DNA of 64,000 nucleotides from NCBI RefSeq assembly GCF_022458985.1, contig NC_061777.1:17449668-17513667 (forward strand), written 5' to 3'. Positions within the stretch are counted from its first letter, which is position 1. Every line of letters begins with the position of its first letter. The notes under the pieces were generated by a model. The model was not told the origin of the DNA and ran no database searches. It saw nothing but the letters and a program-made list of their open reading frames with translations. This document shows, piece by piece, positions 46,689 through 60,000 of this stretch. A program made the translations under genes and the position numbers. Source of the stretch: Mugil cephalus. Its lineage: Eukaryota; Chordata; Actinopteri; Mugiliformes; Mugilidae.

Positions 46689-49600
46689 ATGGATGTGGAG
46701 GATGAGCCCCTGCTGTTTCAGACAAACTGGGGGTGTGAGGAGGAGGAAGAGGAGGAGGAGGAGGAGCAGGAAGATGAGGACGGAGTGGCAATAGGACAGA
46801 GCTGCTCCTCTGCAGATGCCAAGGCCTGTGGGGTATGGAGGGTTGTGGGGTGGGTTTACATACAGCCCTGGGCCAGCGGAGTGATTTTAGGTGTCGCCGT
46901 CCTGCTGCCATGTGCCCTGTTTGCCTACATGCTGCTCTACTGCCCTCCTCTGGACATAGACCTCTCCTACAGTGCCTTTGAGGTTCACAGTCACTTCTCT
47001 GCTGAGCGTTTTGACGCCCTCACCATCGCTGTAAAGACACAGCTGGGGTCCTGGGACAGACGTAGGCGAGACATAGATAACATTGAGTCCGAGGCCCTGC
47101 GGGAGCTGCTGCTGGAGAAGCTGGGTAGACAAGGGGTGCTGAACAGGACAGATAATGAGGGCACGCAGACCTCTACTTCTCAAAGCGACCCTTTACAGGC
47201 GGGGGAAGATCAGAAGAGAGGAGCCGCAGCGAGCAGAGATAAAACGATAGTGCCTGATCTGAGTCAGGAGGAAATGAAGAGCTCAAATCTCAAGGAGGGA
47301 GAGCGGAGATTATGGGATGGAAATTCAACTTTTTCGCTCGTCAGGAGACGCAGGTTCGCTCCCAATTATTACCTGCAGAGCCAGGCTCTGTGGAGGATTG
47401 AGCTGGTGTTCGTGGCTCAGGGGAAAGGCGATCACAACATCTTCACTCCGGACCGTCTGCAGACCATTCACCACGTGGAGCGTCTGCTCATGCAGCACCC
47501 ACAGTTTCACCAGTTCTGCTGGAAGCCTTTGGAAGTATTGAGGGACCTGCCACTGGGGCCATCCTACTGCTCCCCACCCAGCTCACTCCTGTCTTACCTC
47601 TACCCCAGTGAGAGAGGAGGGAAGATATACTATGATGGCATGGGCCCTGACCTGGCTGATATTCAAGGTAGGTCCGCAGGGTTTCCAACATGAATGACTC
47701 CCTGTGACGGTATAATGACCTACATGTCCTAACTGACCATTTATATGTTGCTTTGTAGGTTCTCTGAGTCTGGCCATCACCCACCCACAGTTCTACTGGT
47801 ATGTGGATGAGAGCCTGTCCCCTGAGCACCTCTCCTCCTCTCTCTTACGCAGTGAGATCCACTTTGGAGCTCCTCTGCCATCGTACTACTCCTTGCAGGA
47901 CCGAGCAGATGAGCAGAGAACTCGCTTCAAAAACTTTGTGGTTCAGTACGCAGACATCTTGGCCAAGCAGTCTACCAGGTGAGGAAGAACATACAAGCTA
48001 CTGACAGTTAATTTCAGTAGAGCATGCGTGTATATCTTCACAGGTTTATCCTGATGCATTACGGTTACAGCGTTTGTCACATTTGCCGTTCTTGGTTCCA
48101 GCCAGGTGAAGGTGCTGTACGGGGGAACAGAGCTGTTTGATGATGAGGTGAGACACACCTTCCACAATGACATGATGCTGGCTGTCATCAGTGGAGCCTG
48201 CATCACCGCACTTGTCTTTGTCCTTACTTCATTTTCTGGTACAGTATGACCTCCTCCTTGTTTCACTTGACCTGGTGTCAACATGTGGATGGTTACAAAC
48301 TCTTTTTTTTTTCTTGTTTTCCTATCTCTCTGTAGTCTTTCTGACTTTCTTTGGACTTGCAAGTATTGGACTGAGCTGCCTGATGGCTCTTTTTTTATAC
48401 CATGTTGTCTTTGGTGTGAGGTACCTGGGGATTCTCAATGGAGTGGCAGCCTTTGTCATAATCGGTATTGGTAAGTTATTAGACACTCATAGTTTTTTTT
48501 TTTCTTGTGGAGACTTGACTTGTGAAGATGATTCACGCCATCCTCGAGCTCAGTTGAGAACGATGATTCAAAAATGCTTCATTTAGTTTTTCAGGAATCT
48601 TTAAGCACGTTAATTAACATTCGTTATCTGCATTCTTTAATATACATAAAAAGAAAATGTTTAATTGTCACCCTGCAGCTTTATGCTGTACTATGTAATG
48701 GAAAAGATAAAACACCACCGCGTGTGTATGTATTTCTGCAGTGCGTTCGCCATGATATGCATTAAGTATATTTGTCCTCTCGTCGTCTCTCAGGTGTGGA
48801 TGATGTTTTTGTGTTCATCAGCACCTTCAGGCAGGCTTCCCATTTGCGTCAGCCGCTGCAGCGGATGATCTACACGATTAAAACCGCTGGCCGCGCTACT
48901 TTCCTCACCTCCTTCACCACTGCAGCTGCGTATGCTGCTAACACCTTCTCTCAGGTGATCACTGAAGAAAAACAGCAGTTAATGGGGTCTGAATGTGAAA
49001 TATATGACTCCTCTGCTGTGGATGAGTGGAGGTGCCTCTCTCAGCACAAGGCTATTTTCACACGATAAGCACAAATTGAATGTTTCAAGGTCCTTTCCAC
49101 TGTGCTTTGTGTTACTGACACTCAGATCCCAGCCGTGCATGACTTCGGCCTATTCATGGCCCTCATTGTCAGCTGCTGTTGGCTCTGGGTATCTGTCCTG
49201 ATGCCAGCCGCCCTGTGTATCTGGACTCAGTGTGTGGAGCCTCGTGAACATGCATGGTTGAATTGGTGAGACATCGCTTCCTTACTTTTGTGTGTGACGT
49301 TATTTGTGCATGCTGTGCAGCTCCGCGGGTGAGATGTAATCCCTTCGTCTGTCTCTCCCCCTTTAACTCTCGTCTCTGTGAAGCTGGAAGTCGTTCCCGG
49401 GCCTGTCAGCGAGCCACAGCCCTTTGTCAGATGAGGATGACGATGTGGCACTTCTGTCAGTGGAGATGGAGCCAGGTGAGATTATTATCTCCCTTGCGCT
49501 GAATGCGTGACGGGGGGTAGAATTGGAAAGGGGGTGAATCCACGCTGTAAAAAGCAGCTGTCCAGGCGCCACTAAGGCCCTTCCCTTTGTCTTTGCCAGA

Positions 49601-52600
49601 CTCCTGTGACACAGACGACGATGCAGCCATTCTGTCCCTGTCACTGGAGACGCCTTTGTCCCCTCCAGGGCAGCAGCACGTGGGTGTGGTGAGCACAAAT
49701 CTCCAGTGGGCCCTGAAGCACTTAGTGGCAGAGCCAGCCGTGGAACATCGAAAAGCTGTTCTAGGTGAGATTTCATATAAAGTCTAAAAACTTGGACGAA
49801 ATCTAGTTAAACCCAAGAAAACTTGAAACAATAATAGCGAAATTCTGTAATGTGGTCTTTTCATGACATGTTGTGCAGGGCTCTTGATGTATGACGTAGT
49901 AACCTCAAACTTTAATAAGAACTATTAAAGAAATGCTCCAATCTGTTCGTCCCGAGGGGATTCAATCTGTCAGAGGAAAAGCGAGTGGCACTCATGAAGT
50001 ATTCATCCACACTCTACAGGAGTGACTGTAATTGATCCCAGCTCCTAAACTGTCCCCCCCATCAGCTCTACCTACTCCTCTGTGCCATCGTTTATCACTG
50101 TCTTCCCCCCGGCCAGGTGTCTTTCTCCTAGTTCTGCTCCTATCTGCTGGCTGCTGCTGTTTCCTGAGGCCGGCCACTCACGCCCCTCTGCTGTTCCGCC
50201 AAGACACAAACCTCCAGACTCTGCTGGGTCTGAGGAGCAACCTCAGCGGCCAAGGCATCTCCTGCCCCATGTGCTCAGGTAACATGGCAGCGGTGGAGAA
50301 AACACACTCAGTTAACCTCTTTGGTACAAAGACAAATATGAAATGCGTGTTGTGTCTTGCAGGTGTGTTCATGGAAAAACCCCACCTGCTGTCCACCCAC
50401 ACTTCCTCATCAGCATTCAGGTTTTCTACACATCAGCAGAACCCAAGTACGACAACCCCCGCTGCTCCTCAGAGCTCAGTAAAAGCAAACTCAGTCACCA
50501 ACCACACGGGTAAACATTCAGCACATAAAATTCCTATTTCTCCCCACTTGAAGCCGGCTTTGAAGTATTGGGATTTATGTTGTTTTTCAGGCTCCTTGAT
50601 GACAGTGTTCATATCAAAGTTGGATGCCGGAGGCTCTGCTACACTTTACCGTTTCTCCATTAACGCCAGCACCCCGTCGCCATGGAAAACGTGCAGTGCA
50701 GAGCATGAGGGGTTGTCATCGTTTCAGGTCTGGGAACAGAAAAAAAAAAAAACTCAAATTGAAGATTTTACTTTATAATTAGTGTTGAGTCACCCAACTG
50801 TGCGACTTACAGCGAATCTTGTTTTTATACAAATAGGCTTTTAATCAGCCGCACGGCAATTACACCGCCAGAATGACAGTGTGTGTTTCTCGCGTGTACC
50901 GCCCATACCCGAGCTGGATGATCACATCCGCCTCATGTGACCCTCATCATGGTTGGGCGCCTGAGTTTTCCTTTTATGTAGCATCATCTCCACAGCAGCA
51001 CAGCAGGTGAAAACACAAAGGAAAGGAGTCTGAGTTGGATTTCATGCCATATTGTTTTAGTGGGGAACCTGTCATTTCAGCTCTGATCTCTCCCCTTAGG
51101 AGGCTCTACTTCGCACAGCACCGCCTGAGACCTCATCCCAGTCGAGTGTGTGTCAACCCGCCTGGCTGCGGCATCAGTTCTGGGCCTGATGGCCCTTCAC
51201 AGGGAAGCTTTTATATTCCTTTTCCCAGCGGTGAGCAACCATCTCAGTGTCAGAGAGCATCATCGTTTGTTAGCTCATCAGGAAAACTGCTCTCCCCCCG
51301 CATGTGCCGCCCTGCTGAAATGTCATCTTTATGCTGTTTAATCTCACATTGCTTCCTAAAAGTGGAGCGATCACAGCAATATAATAGTTTCTTCAAATAT
51401 AGCTTCTTAAAGTAGCACTCTGAACCCACAGGAAGGTTTTTCCACAGCACTCCAGTTGTACAGATATTTTTAAACTGTATAAATAAACAGCGTTGAGAGA
51501 TTTTTCTCCGGTTCTGTTTTCAAAGATCCCTCATCTTCGGCCAAGAAGAAACCATCTAAAACGTTTGGCTTCAACCCATGCAGCGGCGGTGTGTGTGGCA
51601 ACCCAGCGGTGCGTCCTCTGGTCGACACCGGGGCCATGGTTTTCGTCGTATTTGGGATCCTGGGAGTCAACCGAACTGAGCAAAGGGACAACCATGTTAT
51701 TGGAGATATGGTCAGGGTTGCACCAGTGCTTCATGCATACCCGGAAAGATCAACAGAGGAAAAAATGCAGCAGCAGTTTTCAGTGGTGACGTGTGTTGTT
51801 TAAATTTATCCTTAGGGCAACATCATACTGGACCCAGACTTCGATATATTCCAGGAGATGGGGCATCTTTGCAAAATCTGTAAGGCTGTCAGCGCAAACA
51901 GTCAACTTGTGAAGCCGGGAGGTGCACAGTGCTTGCCTTCAGGTAACACACACACACACACACACACAGTCATTCAGGAAATGTAGCAACATTTTAGTTA
52001 CAACACATTTTATTCGTCTTTTATTAGTCAATTGCCAAACACTTACAGAGGTACAGAGGATGACATGCAATAACTGTAATATAAAAAGGTATGAATAAAA
52101 TCATACACAAAGCAAAGAGGTACTTTAAAGGTAATGTTATTTCCTTTGTTCCCTTCAGGCAACAAGCTGTCCTCTATTCTGCCTCTGCTCCACCCTGAGT
52201 GTCACTCTCTCCCTGAACCCAACCTGCTCCCAGGGCAGCTGTCTCACGGAGCGGTGGGAATGCACGGAGGAAAGGTCCGCTGGCTGTCCATGGCCTTTGA
52301 GTCTGTAAGTCCCTTCATCTTTCAGCTTTTCATCTCCGTGCATCAAACAGCTTACACCCCTAACGCTCCCCCCCTCTCTTCTCACAAGACCACATACAAA
52401 GGGAAATCCTCTTTTCAGACCTATTCCGACTTCCTTCAGTGGGAGAACTTCATCCAGGAGCAACTTGCCAGCCTCCCACAGTCCTCTGCTCTGCAGAGAG
52501 GTTTCCAGACCTGCGAACACTGGAAGCAGATCTTCATGGAGATCATAGGCAAGTTACACGTGTCAAAGGGGAAGAGAGATTAATGAGCAAGCGGAAGCAT

Positions 52601-53501
52601 GTGTGTACAAATCTGACAAACCACGGCCCTGTGGTCTGGTTATAGGAGTGGAGAGTGCCCTCTGGAGTCTGCTGCTGTCTCTGGCCATCTGTGTGGCAGC
52701 TGTGTCTGTGTTCACTGCACATCCTCTGCTGCTGTTGCCAGTCCTCATCACCATTGTAGGTAAGAGAGGATGCGCATTCACGCTCTGAGGTTTGCTGTGT
52801 ATCTTAAAATTGAGTTCCCCCGGACTGTGTGTGCGACTTTGTGTAATTTCTGGCCTTCAACAGGAGTGATCTGTCTGGTCGTGGCTGTCATGTTTTGGCT
52901 GGGATGGGAGATGGGAGCAGTGGAGGCCATTTCTCTGTCTATACTCGTCGGATCTTCGGTGGATTACTGTCTGCACCTGGTGGAGGGATACCTGCTGGCT
53001 GGGGAGACCATGCCCTCCACACCTGATCATAACATAGTAAGGGATCGTTAATTAGACTCAATTTTTCATTTTAAAGAGACATGAAACGCCTTTAGGTCTC
53101 ATGACTAAACCAAACCGTTCCATTAATCTGTGCTTCGTTTGCAGGAGCCTCCGTCCCAGAGGCAGAGGCGGACTCTGGAGGCAGTGAACCATGTGGGGGT
53201 TGCCATAGTGTCCAGCGCCGTCACCACGGTGATCTCCACAGTCCCTCTCTTCTTCTGTGTCATTGTGCCTTTCGCCAAGTTCGGCCAGATCGTGGCCATT
53301 AACACAGCCGTCTCCATTTTGTTCACCCTGACCGTGACTGTGGCCATGTTGGCCTGCATGGCCCCCGTCCGCTTCAACAGACACCCTGGCGCTGTCCTAA
53401 AGGCCAGTCTGGCTGTGACGGCAGCTGCAGCCCTGGGAGCAGCTCTGTGCTGGGCGGGAGGACGTCTGGGTTCGCTGGCCTGGCAATCAATCAGCACATA
53501 A
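46689..53501 (+). CDS. disp3: Protein dispatched homologue 3 (PTCHD2/DISP3)
   Basis: Twenty coding exons: 46689-47667, 47759-47978, 48102-48238, 48336-48470, 48794-48954, 49126-49265, 49384-49475, 49600-49764, 50117-50278, 50363-50509, 50591-50727, 50837-51006, 51100-51230, 51526-51710, 51816-51942, 52159-52304, 52389-52548, 52646-52759, 52864-53036, 53145-53501, giving 1,345 aa (human 1,392). The start MDVEDEPLL matches the family (human MDTEDDPLL) and lies 8 bases after an acceptor; an ATG at 46668 is in the intron. An acidic tract (17-31) precedes the first membrane segment. The sterol-sensing domain includes VFLTFFGLASIGLSC and GIGVDDVFVFI. The second RND half has GSSVDYCLHLVEGYLLAG. The RND charge motifs (GxxxDD, GxxxD) are kept. 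DISP3 is a 12-pass patched/dispatched-family protein of neural tissue linked to cholesterol and thyroid hormone. One intron is GC-AG. Poly(A) signals are at 53562 and 54585. Confidence 0.95.
51946..51968. repeat. (CA)n microsatellite in a disp3 intron
   Basis: Eleven or so AC units begin 4 bases after a splice donor (CAG|GTAACAC). Length change here could influence that donor. Confidence 0.9.
52549..52645 (+). other. disp3: Non-canonical GC-AG intron in disp3
   Basis: The exon ends ATCATAG and the intron begins GCAAGT; it closes with TTATAG before GAGTGGAG. Only this donor keeps the frame (ME-II-G-VESAL, matching human FMEIVGVQSAL). The nearby GT at 52553 shifts the frame. GC donors with strong flanking bases like this are a known minor class handled by the major spliceosome. 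Confidence 0.85.
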
Positions 53502-53561
53502 ACTGAACTGTCCATCAAGTCACACTGATGTCAGACAGAGGAGTTCCTCTGCATGCAAACA

Positions 53562-53567
53562 AATAAA
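53562..53567 (+). promoter_or_regulatory. disp3: Proximal poly(A) signal of disp3
   Basis: AATAAA lies 61 bp after the stop. A second AATAAA at 54585-54590, about 1.1 kb downstream and followed by GT-rich sequence, could give a long 3' UTR form. Confidence 0.55.
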
Positions 53568-54584
53568 ACTGTATTTCCCTCCATGTCTGGGAGGAACGTC
53601 AGATCAGTGAATGATCTTGTACTTTACAGCACAAAGATGTCAAAAATCTGTTTGTATTGATCAGTGGATTGTAAGTTTTGGGGTAAAAACCTCACCTACT
53701 GGGTAACTGTAACAATCGATTACGTGACTCATGGTAGTAGGCCGATCATTACGCGTGTCCATGATGATTCAGTTGAGGTATTTATTTGTTTTTTGATGTG
53801 GTTTTGCCTTCGGCCCAGATGATTGAGTAATCACCGGGGAACACTGGTTGAGTCACAGTCTTCATCAGTGAAACTTGTTGAGTTGTGAAGAGCTGCTGAC
53901 TGTTCTGTGACCTGCTGTTGTGAACACACCGACGGGACGCGGTGCTCTGACGTCCGTGGAGACTAGTGTTATTGTTCCACATGAATCATGGCCATCTTGT
54001 GAAACCGTTACGTTTGTTCAATCCCGTTGTGTTTTCTCAATCGTGCACCGAACTTGATTTTCATCCACGTTTGTATCGCACTAAGAGTTGTATGAACCAA
54101 ATTTCTACAGATTTGTTAAATGTGATGTACATGTGTCAGTGTGCTGCTTTCGCACATCCTCAGCTGAACTCTGGATGCTGCCAGCGCACACGTTTGGAGG
54201 GGCTGTCTATGCCAGTATTTAAGCACAAGTGACCCTCCTCTTTTCTGACTTTCCACGGTTATGTCTCAGATCTTAAACTGCTTCAGAGTCTCTATTTCTG
54301 CCATCGGCACTAATTGAATGAGACCTCTTGTGAGCTCCTCAGGTGTACTCTCTGCACGCCCTCAGCAACACTTGTATGCACTAAGTATAACCCACTCTGC
54401 TCTCACGCAGGTTAGAGCACCACTCGAACGCCCATCAGCGATCGTTCTGGTCTGCCCCACAATGAAGGCAAGGGCCATTTGTCACACCCCCGAAACACAA
54501 TGATGGTTAGGGAGCGATGGACTGACTCGATCGAGGCAAGAGCAGTAAATTTCAGTTTTATGTGTGTGTTACTCGTGAATGTCA

Positions 54585-54590
54585 AATAAA
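54585..54590 (+). promoter_or_regulatory. disp3: Distal poly(A) signal of disp3 (candidate)
   Basis: AATAAA is followed by a TTTGTCTTTG-type downstream element. Whether the intervening kilobase is transcribed as 3' UTR cannot be told from sequence. Confidence 0.4.
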
Positions 54591-54599
54591 ACAAGTGCA

Positions 54600-56290
54600 G
54601 AAAGCCTGGGGTCTTTGTCTTTGTTAAAAGCTCTGCACCGTTTCCTTCTGCGCGGTTATGCAATGGAGCAGGATGAAGCGCTTTCACTGTTTGCTAACAG
54701 TCACATAATTGCAGGGAGAGCCACAGTAGACTTTAAGGGGTGGCTGTTAATTATTCATACGCGACGGCTCACATTTAACACTGGCTCGCAGCGCGTCAAT
54801 GTTTTATGTTGGTTATTAAACCAGAGGTCGTTCTACATACAGTGGCAGCGTGATGGAAGTAGTCATAACAGAAATATGTGAATAATTTTGAGTAAAATCA
54901 GGAAAAAAAAAACAGTCGTGGGATTTTGTGTATTGTGTTGCAACAGGAAAAGAAAATTGTGTTTTCATTATGTGATTTGCATTAGAAATAACTTTCCTTG
55001 CTTGTCAGTATGACCATTGTGCATCATCAAAAGAAAACATCCAGTTATGCAAAAAGATACCTGCATCTTTCAGCAATCGTTATCATTTATTCATGAATGA
55101 AGAACGGTCTTTATCCATTTGAAGTATGTTTCCCCAAACTGTAACTCACCCGGACTGCAGTCTTGTTACACCGGCGCGTGTTTTGCGGGGCCTTTTGTTC
55201 GGTTGAATGGAGCAAAGGCCCCACCTTCAGTCGCTGGCAGTTCTCTGCACAGCACGGCTCTGCTGCTCATGTTTTTATGTAAAAGCACAAAAACGAATAG
55301 TAGTGGAACAATTTCTGAGGGAGAGAGATGTTACGTTTGGAGGAAAGAACATTTAGCAAAGTGGAAAAGTAAACGCTTTCCTCCCGTAGCCTGAAATGAC
55401 ATGGTCCATCTATAAATAGTGAATAACAGACAGGATGAATATGAGATATTTATATCTATGTCACTTCTATTTTTATGTTTGCTTTGGGGTCAGAAAAATT
55501 CTTCTGAAACCTATTTCCAACACGGATCAGAGTTACCGAATTAAATCCTTAAATTGTGTCCTGGATTGCACTCAGTTTGCAAAGCATAGCATTTAATATG
55601 CTGCAAAGTCTGTGACTTCAGTGGCACATAACAGGTATGCAGATCCAAATTAGTGCTGTGAATAAACGGCAGGCATCAAACAAACGTGTCAGACTGCAGC
55701 AAGTTCACACAACATGGTGTTGAATGACAAATAAAGGGCGAGAGGGAATGAGAGAGCAACAAAGTATATTCAACATAGACCAGTGGCTATACATTAGAAG
55801 GCAATTATAGGGCTAACTTCAACAGTACCGTTCCACCTTTACATTATATATGTATTCACTATAACAATAAATACCCAGGCTCATTTGGTTCTTGAGAAAT
55901 ACTTCATTGTACCAAGAAAAGGCATTTTCTCTGGAGAGAAATTATTTTACATCAGAACTATAAATCAACACTGAAACATAAGTCTTTATTACCCCATGTT
56001 ACAGGGCACACACAATGTTCAAGTATGCCTGAGGAACTAAATGGAGCAATTAAAAAAAACAGAAGAGTAAGAGAGATAAAATGCATTTAAAAATAAGTGA
56101 ACTGGCATTGCATTTCACAAAAATTCATAAGCTCATGATTTTGGAACAATTCACTGTAAAGTGCTAACTGGTTCGAGCTGAGAAAAGCACATGTTCCCTT
56201 TGAAAGATCAAACACATTACTTTATACATGGAGGTACAGTAATAGCCAGTCATCAGGCAAGCAATTACCAACCAGAAGACATGGACCACA
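54600..56290. other. AT-rich intergenic stretch between disp3 and bmp1
   Basis: No coding similarity, tRNA or clear transposon was seen. The two genes converge here, so this holds their 3' ends and spacer only. Confidence 0.5.
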
Positions 56291-56295
56291 TTTCA

Positions 56296-56301
56296 TTTAT
56301 T
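56296..56301 (-). promoter_or_regulatory. bmp1: Candidate poly(A) signal of bmp1
   Basis: TTTATT on the plus strand (AATAAA on minus) lies about 770 bp after the stop codon. Other weaker variants lie between, so the true 3' end is uncertain. Confidence 0.35.
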
Positions 56302-56581
56302 AGTCCTTTAATAAGATAACTGCTTCCTTAATTTCCTTGTTAATGGTAACAACGAGAAACTTGCCACTGGTTGCCAGGACAATGCCAATTACAAATGCTG
56401 GTGTTGTCACTGTACAGTTTTCCTTCTTTCCTTGTAATTACATGCAATTGACTGACATACAGTATCAAAATCTCAAGTCAAGTCCTTTTAATCCTCTTAT
56501 GGATAGGAATCCTTGAACCAAAGGAATGAGAGCGTGAGGAGAGGAGAGCAATTGTTGGGGAGTGCAGGAGACGTCCCCATA

Positions 56582-56599
56582 CTCCTCCTCCTCCTCCTC
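56582..56599. repeat. (CTC)n trinucleotide run
   Basis: CTC/TCC repeats lie within the presumed bmp1 3' UTR. Confidence 0.85.
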
Positions 56600-57064
56600 T
56601 TCCTCTCCCCCTCCTGGATGTGGTGGGCTGGCCCGACAAAAGCAGGGGTCTAGCCAGCTGATGCCTGCCTTCCTACAGGTCCTGAGAATCCACGGTTTTC
56701 ATTTGTGCCTCTCATGTGGAGGTATGTTAAAAAAAAAAAAAAAGAAAAAAAAAAGAATAAACAATCAAAAAAAAAATATCTGGAAGGGACTGAGTTGATA
56801 AATTTTCCCCATTCACCCTCCCACCCCAATCCTAACCATAAAAAGGTAAAAACAAGGTGTACTGCAGAATGGCTTTACTCCTCACAGTCTGTGGGGGGAG
56901 CTAGAGCCCCTAGGAGCTGAGGTGCGGTTGGTGGTCTTGCGGCTGTTCTGTCGTGTCTGATTCATCTTGGTGGCCGAAGGTTTCCGAGCATCAGGCTGGC
57001 GCCTCCCCTGGGGGCCCCTCCGTTTGCCCCTTTGCCCTGCACGGCCCCTTCCGGCCCCCGCTTG

Positions 57065-60000
57065 TCACTTGCGTGAGTGCAGTGTGTCCTGGAACTTGGT
57101 GCTGGTGTAGCGGACGTGAAATCCTTTTTTGTTGATTGTGTCGTCGGAGCGGAACTTGATCACAATGGAGTCACCGGCCGAGTAGATCTCCTCTGGAGGC
57201 TGCAGGGAGGCACAAAAACAAGAGATTCATTTGTGGTCGCGGCTCCGCTTTTCTCTCTGCCTCCATGACTGCACCTCAATTAAAACTAAAAGACTCCTCA
57301 CATGAAGTCAAATCAGTGGGCATGACGGCTGGTTTCTGAGTGCTTGTTGTATAAAAGCCAGGAGTCACGTAAGGGTCAGACTCCAGAAATTGCCTTTTTC
57401 GGCCTTTGGCTGATAGATATTGAAGTGGAGGATATAAACGCTCTGAGTATGAGGACCAGGTGCAGCACTGCAGAGAGCTCAGATAACGCAGAGGCACTTT
57501 CTAAACTGTCTTGAGTGTCAGCCAATTCTTTGCCAGAAATATATTCAACACTTGACCTGCGTGTTTGTCAGAAGTGTGGTATTGTATGAATATTATTTGA
57601 AAACGTCATTTTGAAAAATAACATGTTGGTTGAGGCACTCAGTCAGCCGCCCTGTGGCTGGGAAAAAGATGAGCGCTGTAGCGCCACAACAGCTAAAGCT
57701 TATGTAAAAAAGAAACAAACACTAGACTGCTAATTAAGGCTGCCATTCATAATATGAATAATATATGCACAGTGGTTCATGAGTCTCGGTATATTTGGAA
57801 AGGGACTTAAAATGAAAGAAGAAAGCGGCTGGTTTTATTGTAGGCCCAGAAACAGTCGGCTATTTAACTGAGAAAAGCCTTTGGGCTCAGAGTACGGCTC
57901 CCAACATTATAATGAGTTTTCACCCTACTTTGGGCTGAATTGTGTCAGTTTATTTCAACCTGTTTTATAAAAGGAAACTTGATTGAGGAGCCACTCCCTG
58001 GGGTACCGAGGGAGTAATGTCCCCTCCGGCAAATGATTCACAAGAACAGACGTGAGTAAGAGGCCAGAGCTTATTACTGAAGTGTGTAAATGAAATCAAG
58101 CTGTTCTCTGACCTAAGGAAACTTGCATCTCTATTCCCTGCTGGCCTCATTGTTCCAGACTCCAGCTGCAGCCTCGGTACTGGGCGATTATTTTGCAGTT
58201 ACGACCCAGTGCCAGAGACTCTGGTGCTATTGACACCCAGGGACCGCTTGTGTTGACCTACAACCACCTCCACAGCAACACTCCCAAACTCAGAGGAACT
58301 CATCAGCTTTAAAACAAAGTGATTAATCCGGGGTATGGGCGAGAATCAAAAGCCCCAGGGCGGTGCTCGAAGCTAGCCTATTACATACTGATGGGATGGG
58401 ATAGGTTACGCAGCAGCAGCGCTGATTCCGACACACTTTTCTCAACACTCCTGCTGTCATACTGTAAGCGCACAACAAAGTGCTGCGACTAGCAAGTTGT
58501 ATTTGCCAAAGAAATTACATTCAGAGTGTAGTCGCTGTTGGAAAATCGTTCTTACCCCTGAGCCACAGTAACGTCCCAGCCGTGGAGACTTGGTGTCCGC
58601 TCCATCGAACAGCTCCATGTAGTCATAGCCGCAGTCTGCCTCCTCCTCGATCTCAAAGGTCTGGAAGATGAGCTCCACGCCGTAGCCTTTCTCCGCCGAT
58701 ATCACCCACTGACAGTCGGAGGCTCCAGGATAGTTATTGTCCCCAAACTGGGCGTGAGAGAACAGGTCCTTGGTTTTGACTTCAGCCTTGAGACGACCTC
58801 CACACTCTGAGATAGAAAAATGGAGTCGAGTTATTTTGTAGACAGAGTAATTAAGAAAGTATTTGTCGAACTACGCTTCCAGAAACCAAGTAGCCTTGAG
58901 CAAGTTCTCCAATTAAATGTGAGTCAGAATCATTCTCAGATAGGGTGGTAGGATCTGACCTAAATTATATCCTATAAAAAAAATTACACCCAAAGCCCTT
59001 TATTATGTTTCACATGCAAATAACTCATCCGTGTTTCCCCCGAAAAGTGTGAAGGTTTCGAAAATTCTTAGCTACTGTTGAGTTCTGCCTTTAGCAGGGA
59101 AATGCCGGTTCAACACAACGGGAGATGACACGTCGCAGTATTCTTACCTGCAGTGTGGGAAGCCTCAAAGCCTTTCTTCTGCACGGAATTGTCAGAGAAG
59201 AAACGAATGAACAACTTGTTGCCGCTGGATGTGATGGGTGGGGGCTTCTTGGTGCCGCAGAAGCGCCCGAGCGTTGGCGCTTTCCCATCCCGCCCGTCGT
59301 AAATCTCGAGGTGGTCGTACGCGCACTCCAGGTGAGCCTCCATGTCGATCTCATTGAACGACTGTCACAAACGAGGAGAGATGGACAGAAAAGTATGAGA
59401 TCAAAGCGGTCCAGGCTCCTTTCAGATAACGGACAAGCTTAATAGAAAAATCTGTTAAATTATCTTCAATGGGAAAAATGCAGCTTAATTAAAAAACAGA
59501 GACACGCACTATATCTTTGGATACTCTTTGATGGTTTCTGATTTTGCTTCAGCAGTACTGAACGTGTGGCACAGCAGACAAAAAATGCAGTGGATAACAG
59601 AAGGGGGAGCCACACATCATCATTAAGAATACCACAACAGTTTCTAACATGAGCACAGTAAACACAGATGTCCTCGGTGGAATCAGCAAGTCAATTACAA
59701 GGATAAGACACACAAATAAAGACGTGACTGACAAGTGAAATTACACTGAGAGCAGGAGGAGGAGGAGGCACGTACGATTTTGATGCGGTGGCCCGGAGTG
59801 GTGGTGAGTGCCCAGGTGCAGGCCTTCTTGCTGGGGTATTTATCCGGCCAGTTGGGGCTGGTAATGGTGCCGCTTACACTATTCACAGTGTGATCACAAC
59901 CAGCTGTAAACAAAAAAAGACAGAATCAACACAGCGCTCCTTATAATACTAACCCACAATAGGATAGTATGCTCTAACTAACATGAATAGCTCCAAAACA

